This document shows, in pieces, positions 60,575 to 64,000 of a DNA stretch of 64,000 nt (positions within the stretch are counted from its first letter, which is position 1; the number at the start of each line of letters is the position of its first letter). The position numbers were made by a program, and so were the translations under genes. The notes below the pieces were generated by a model. The model had not been told where the DNA came from. It saw only the letters and a list, made by a program, of their open reading frames with translations, and searched no databases. Source of the DNA: Rhizorhabdus sp049889055 (lineage in GTDB: Bacteria; Pseudomonadota; Alphaproteobacteria; Sphingomonadales; Sphingomonadaceae); contig NZ_JBLTWO010000006.1 of the NCBI RefSeq assembly GCF_049889055.1, positions 62,001-126,000 on the forward strand, written 5' to 3'.

Positions 60575-61471
60575 ATGTTCGATCAGGAGACGGCGAAGAC
60601 GATCGCCGACGGCAAAGGCTTCATCGCGGCGCTCGACCAGAGCGGCGGTTCGACGCCCAAGGCCCTCAAGGGCTATGGCGTCGAGGAAGGCGCCTGGTCG
60701 ACCGAAGAGGAGATGTTCGGCCTCATCCACGCGATGCGCACCCGCATCATCACCTCCCCCGTCTTCACCGGCGAGAAGGTGATCGGCGCAATCCTGTTCG
60801 AGCGGACGATGGACGGCCAGGCCGACGGCAAGCCCGTTCCGCAGGTGCTCAACGCGCGCGGCGTCGTCCCCTTCATCAAGATCGACAAGGGCCTTGAGGA
60901 CGAAGCCAATGGCGTCCAGCTGATGAAGCCGATGCCGGGCCTCGATGCGCTGCTGGCGCGGGCCAAGGGCCTCGGCGTCTTCGGCACCAAGGAGCGGTCG
61001 GTGATCAACCTCGCCAACCGCGAGGGCATCGCCGCGATCGTCAGGCAGCAGTTCGAAGTCGGCCAGCAGGTGCTCGCCGGCGGGCTGATGCCGATCATCG
61101 AGCCCGAGGTGAACATCAAGAGCCCGGAGCGCGCCGAAGCCGACCAGATCCTGCTCGAGGAGCTGACCAAGGCGCTCGACGCGATGACCGGCGATGACAA
61201 GGTGATGCTCAAGCTGTCGCTGCCGGCGAAGGCGGGCCTGTTCGACGCTCTGGTCGATCATCCGCGCGTGCTGCGCGTCGTCGCGCTGTCGGGTGGCTAT
61301 AGCCGCCCCGACGCCTGCACCGAACTGGCGAAGAACCGCGGCGTGATCGCGAGCTTCAGCCGTGCGCTGCTCGAAGATCTCCGCGCACAGATGAGCGACG
61401 AGGAATTCGACGCATCGCTCGGTGCCGCGATCGACGAGATCTACACGGCGTCGACCAGCAAGACCGCCTGA
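60575..61471 (+). CDS. fba: Class I fructose-bisphosphate aldolase
   Basis: A 298-residue class I (Schiff-base) aldolase. It has IAALDQSGGSTPKALKGYGV, PFIKIDKGL, PIIEPEVNIKSP and the Schiff-base Lys in VMLKLSLP, with ALSGGYSRPDACTEL for phosphate binding. AGGAGA precedes the ATG. It cleaves fructose 1,6-bisphosphate, linking the pfkA product to gap and pgk. A terminator-like hairpin follows. Confidence 0.94.
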   Translation: MFDQETAKTIADGKGFIAALDQSGGSTPKALKGYGVEEGAWSTEEEMFGLIHAMRTRIITSPVFTGEKVIGAILFERTMDGQADGKPVPQVLNARGVVPFIKIDKGLEDEANGVQLMKPMPGLDALLARAKGLGVFGTKERSVINLANREGIAAIVRQQFEVGQQVLAGGLMPIIEPEVNIKSPERAEADQILLEELTKALDAMTGDDKVMLKLSLPAKAGLFDALVDHPRVLRVVALSGGYSRPDACTELAKNRGVIASFSRALLEDLRAQMSDEEFDASLGAAIDEIYTASTSKTA

Positions 61472-61482
61472 ATTCAGAGTCT

Positions 61483-61513
61483 GGGGGGTGGTAGCCATCG
61501 CCCCCCTCCTCTT
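61483..61513 (+). terminator. Terminator-like hairpin after the aldolase gene
   Basis: GGGGGG (61483-61488) pairs with CCCCCC (61503-61508), followed by the pyrimidine-rich TCCTCTTT. It fits a rho-independent terminator closing the tkt-fba run. Confidence 0.65.
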
Positions 61514-61517
61514 TCCG

Positions 61518-61616
61518 TCATTCCCGTGAAGGCGGGAATCCACCGGCGAACGCACTCCGGATCGCCAGAGGGTCGGTCAACCGACCCGGTGGATTCCCGC
61601 CTTCGCGGGAATGACG
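61518..61616. repeat. REP-like extended palindrome
   Basis: Two 29-nt arms (61518-61546 and 61588-61616) beginning CGTCATTCCCG are reverse complements with a single mismatch. The 41-nt spacer includes an inner hairpin GGGTCGG-TCAA-CCGACCC (61570-61587). The CATTCCCGCGAAGGCGGGAA core is like the repetitive extragenic palindromes dispersed in sphingomonad genomes. Confidence 0.85.
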
Positions 61617-61636
61617 TTTGTGGCTAAGTGATAGGC

Positions 61637-62350
61637 ATGACCACGAACGACATCGATGATTTCGACGAGGACGAGCTCCGGCTCGATCCTGCATTTGCAG
61701 ACCGGTTCGACCGCGACGACAGCCGGCCGCCGTGCAAGATCTACCTGATCTCGCCGCCGTCGATCGACGATGGTTTCGCGGAGACGCTGGCGGCTGCGCT
61801 CGATGCCGCACCGGTCGTGGCCGCCTTCCAGCTGCGCCTCAAGGGCATCGACGACCATCGCATCGCAGATCTCGCCCGTCCGCTGCAGGCGGTCTGCGCC
61901 TCGCGCGATGTCGCCTTCATCATCAATGATTCGATCGGCCTTGCGAAGCGCCTCGAAGCCGATGGCGTCCACCTCGGCCAGGCCGACGGCGATCCGCGCG
62001 ACGCGCGCGCGCAACTCGGACCGCAGGCCCAGATCGGCGTCACATGCCACGACAGCCGCCATCTCGCGATGGAAGCGGGCGAAGCCGGGGCCGACTATGT
62101 CGCCTTCGGTGCCTTCTATCCCACCACGACCAAAGAGACTGAGCATCGGCCCGAGCCGTCCATCCTCGGCTGGTGGTCGACCGTGTTCGAGCTGCCCTGT
62201 GTCGCGATCGGCGGGATCACGGCCGAAAATGCCGCACCGCTGATCGCGGCAGGCGCAGATTTTCTCGCAGTATCGGGCGCGGTCTGGAACGATCCGGATG
62301 GGCCAGCGGCAGCCGTGAAAAAGTTCGCGGCGCTGGAGGGTATCGGCTAA
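61637..62350 (+). CDS. thiE: Thiamine-phosphate synthase
   Basis: About 237 residues from ATG 61637; an in-frame GTG lies 9 nt earlier. It is a TIM barrel with FQLRLKGID, FIINDSIGLAKRLEADGVHLGQ, GVTCHDSRHLAMEAGEAGADYVAFG and AIGGITAENAAPLIAAGADFLAV, the ThiE pattern. It joins the thiazole and pyrimidine moieties of thiamine. An acidic N-terminal extension of about 30 residues precedes the barrel. I see no TPP riboswitch upstream; the REP-like element fills that space. Confidence 0.92.
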   Translation: MTTNDIDDFDEDELRLDPAFADRFDRDDSRPPCKIYLISPPSIDDGFAETLAAALDAAPVVAAFQLRLKGIDDHRIADLARPLQAVCASRDVAFIINDSIGLAKRLEADGVHLGQADGDPRDARAQLGPQAQIGVTCHDSRHLAMEAGEAGADYVAFGAFYPTTTKETEHRPEPSILGWWSTVFELPCVAIGGITAENAAPLIAAGADFLAVSGAVWNDPDGPAAAVKKFAALEGIG

Positions 62351-62379
62351 ATCTCCCGGCGACCGGCCTCCTCAAGCGC

Positions 62380-63435
62380 CTAGGCCCGCTGCTCCACGAC
62401 CCGCTCGATCAACGGCAAGTCTGCCCGCCACGTCGATCGATGGGCGTCCGGTCCTCCCGTCTCCATCGGGTTGATGATCGCGGAGTAGCGTAGCCGCTTG
62501 ACCTGACCGAGCTTCAGAAAGGCCATGTGCAGATAATTCTCCTGGTGCAGCTCGATCACCCTGGGGCCGGCAGCGCCCGGCGTAAAAAGAATGTTGGTCA
62601 TCGCCGCGCCATGCTGGGTCACGATGGTATCGGCGTCGCGGAACAGTGCCATCTGGTCGGCGAAGCTCAATTCGGAAGCCAGTAGCGTTACGAAACCGAG
62701 CGCTTCCAGCCGGTCGCGCAGCTCCTCTTCATTGACCATCTTGCGCTTCCACGCATCGAACCGCGCTATGTAGACGCGCTGACCGGCAAAAGGTGATGGC
62801 GAGGGCGGCGGCATCAGCCGGTCGAACGCGGCCACGAGGGTCGGATGAGGACAGAAGGCGAAATCGCCCCCGGTCAGGTTGCTGTGGATGCCGAGCGCCG
62901 GCAGCGCGACTTCGCCCGGTGCCAGCTCGACGACACGGTCGGGCGAGATCGATGCCGCGACTATGCTCTCACGCCGTAGCGGCGTCAGGGACGGAACGAG
63001 CATGTGGCACCCCGGCGCCACGCCAAGATGCTCGGCGATCAGGATCGGCGCAAGACATTGGACCAGCCAATGATAATGGTTCCTGGTCACGGCATTGCCC
63101 GCAACCAGCACCGTCCCCTCGATCGGAAGGAAAGAACCGGCCGCCGCCAACGCCTCGCGCCAGCGCCCATCGTTCAGATAGGTCGAGCTGGAAACCAGCC
63201 CATCCCGCTCGGCCAGGGTCAGGAAGCTGCCGCCGATCGTCATCAGCGGCTGCGGCTCGCTGAAACGGATTTCGGGCGCGGTGAATTTGGACTGGGGACG
63301 ATAGGTCCAAATGTCGAGCTGCGCTGACGGCGTCACCGCATCCGACACAAAGATCTCCGGCTCCCAGCGCGGCACCACGACCGGCGCCAGTGCCGCAGCA
63401 GCCCCTGTCACACCCTCGGCGGTTCCCCCGGTCAC
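62380..63435 (-). CDS. Glycosyltransferase 61 (DUF563) family protein
   Basis: About 351 residues if started at GTG 63435, just after the upstream stop; ATG 63486 would overlap that gene. VTRNHYHWLVQCLAPILIAE, QRVYIARFDAWKRKMVNEEE and FADQMALFRDADTIVTQHGAAMTNILF are the GT61 motifs. Such enzymes transfer sugars in surface polysaccharide synthesis; the acceptor is unknown. No other glycan gene is seen in the window. The N-terminus is uncertain. Confidence 0.82.
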   Translation of the reverse strand: MTGGTAEGVTGAAAALAPVVVPRWEPEIFVSDAVTPSAQLDIWTYRPQSKFTAPEIRFSEPQPLMTIGGSFLTLAERDGLVSSSTYLNDGRWREALAAAGSFLPIEGTVLVAGNAVTRNHYHWLVQCLAPILIAEHLGVAPGCHMLVPSLTPLRRESIVAASISPDRVVELAPGEVALPALGIHSNLTGGDFAFCPHPTLVAAFDRLMPPPSPSPFAGQRVYIARFDAWKRKMVNEEELRDRLEALGFVTLLASELSFADQMALFRDADTIVTQHGAAMTNILFTPGAAGPRVIELHQENYLHMAFLKLGQVKRLRYSAIINPMETGGPDAHRSTWRADLPLIERVVEQRA

Positions 63436-63442
63436 CCCTCTA

Positions 63443-63985
63443 TCAACCCAGCTTGCCGAACTCCTTCTCAAAGCCGGCAATGTCATTTTGTTCGAGATAG
63501 CGGGCCTGGTCGATCCAGCGGTCGCGGAAGATGCGGCCCTTGAACGCGCCGAGGCGGGCATCGACTTCGGCCGCCTGCGCCGGATCGAGCGCGGCGAGTT
63601 GATCGAAACGATGGATGCCGATGCCGTTGAGCACCGTCTTGGCCTTCGGACCCAGGCCCTTGATGCGCGTCAGCTCGTCGGCGGGCAGGTCGGGATGGGC
63701 ATCGACGCCCAATATGGGTGTCGCGACGTCGAGGATCGCAGCGGCGGCGCTGTCGACCACGCCATGGCCTTCTTCCACCTTCACCTCGTCAGGCGTCGGC
63801 GCAGCTGCGGGCGACGGGGTGGCGATCACCGCGGCCGCGAGTGCCGGCTCGGCCGACCGGGTCGAGACAGGCGCGGGCGCATCGCTCAGCGACACGCGCT
63901 GCTTGGGTTTGCGCAGCAACAGGAAGAGCCCCGCGATCGCAATGATGGCGACCAGCGTGGCGATGATCAGCGTAGCGTTCGACAT
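63443..63985 (-). CDS. Membrane-anchored helix-hairpin-helix protein
   Basis: A 180-residue protein with an N-terminal transmembrane helix (ATLIIATLVAIIAIAGLFLL), an Ala/Pro-rich linker and a C-terminal helix-hairpin-helix domain (LTRIKGLGPKAKTVLNGIGI, FDQLAALDPAQAAEVDARL, FKGRIFRDRWIDQARYL). This domain is also found fused to some NADH dehydrogenase subunits and ribosomal proteins, and its role is unclear. GGGGG lies 3 nt before the ATG. It is 7 bp upstream of the GT61 gene. Confidence 0.82.
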   Translation of the reverse strand: MSNATLIIATLVAIIAIAGLFLLLRKPKQRVSLSDAPAPVSTRSAEPALAAAVIATPSPAAAPTPDEVKVEEGHGVVDSAAAAILDVATPILGVDAHPDLPADELTRIKGLGPKAKTVLNGIGIHRFDQLAALDPAQAAEVDARLGAFKGRIFRDRWIDQARYLEQNDIAGFEKEFGKLG

Positions 63986-64000
63986 ACCCCCGAAATCCCT

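Noticed and set aside
61472..61636. TPP riboswitch upstream of thiE
   Set aside because: The space is filled by a terminator-like hairpin and a REP-like palindrome; no CTGAGA-type thi-box is present.

Overview
The window looks like a chromosomal segment of a GC-rich alphaproteobacterium of the order Sphingomonadales (Sphingomonas/Rhizorhabdus-like). This is an inference from the divergent hisC-tyrC / metX-metW arrangement, several TonB-dependent receptors, a DUF2842 protein, a ftsE-ftsX-DUF218-plsC operon, a zapA-6S RNA-fau block and a tkt-gap-pgk-fba block. I see no rRNA, prophage, intact insertion sequence or CRISPR array. About 60 genes are supported, plus one tRNA and one 6S-type RNA. Many neighbouring genes overlap by ATGA, GTGA or TGATG, so translational coupling is common.

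Layout. 1-9.8 kb: a peptide or amino-acid scavenging island on the minus strand (exported receptor-like protein cut by the window edge, aminotransferase, APC permease, S10 carboxypeptidase, secreted amidohydrolase, ornithine cyclodeaminase-family enzyme, second S10 carboxypeptidase), facing a divergent Lrp/AsnC regulator. 10.2-14.6 kb: an accessory stretch with a hipBA toxin-antitoxin pair behind four operator-like palindromes, an inverted repeat, a broken carboxylesterase and a secreted S9 peptidase. 14.7-25.3 kb: housekeeping genes (tRNA-Leu, 6-phosphofructokinase, zinc-ribbon membrane protein, ftsEX, DUF218, plsC, tyrC, hisC, metX, metW, a secreted M28 peptidase). 25.4-28.1 kb: an arsR-arsC-acr3-arsH arsenic operon. 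28.2-36.9 kb: a 2-oxoglutarate oxygenase; a lipoprotein/TonB-receptor pair behind a good PhoB box; and a PepSY protein, small membrane protein and siderophore-type receptor behind a possible Fur box.

37-50.7 kb holds a type II secretion system in an unusual split order: gspK, gspJ and a periplasmic-binding-like gene on minus, gspN alone on plus, gspF-E-M-L on minus, then gspG-H-I-C-D on plus. No prepilin peptidase is present in the window. Downstream lies a second assembly-platform-like trio in PilN-PilO-PilP order. 50.7-55.6 kb: nadE, a GGDEF diguanylate cyclase, DUF2842, 5-formyl-THF cyclo-ligase, 6S RNA with a clear promoter, zapA and a small coiled-coil protein. 55.7-64 kb: transketolase, GAPDH, a MOSC protein, phosphoglycerate kinase and class I aldolase, then a REP-like palindrome, thiE, a GT61-type glycosyltransferase and a membrane-anchored helix-hairpin-helix protein.

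The parts most worth following up are the peptide island with two different S10 enzymes, the PhoB-box lipoprotein/receptor pair, the periplasmic-binding-like gene inside the gsp operon, and the PilNOP-like trio whose first gene appears to join a GspF-N-like domain to a PilN-like domain.
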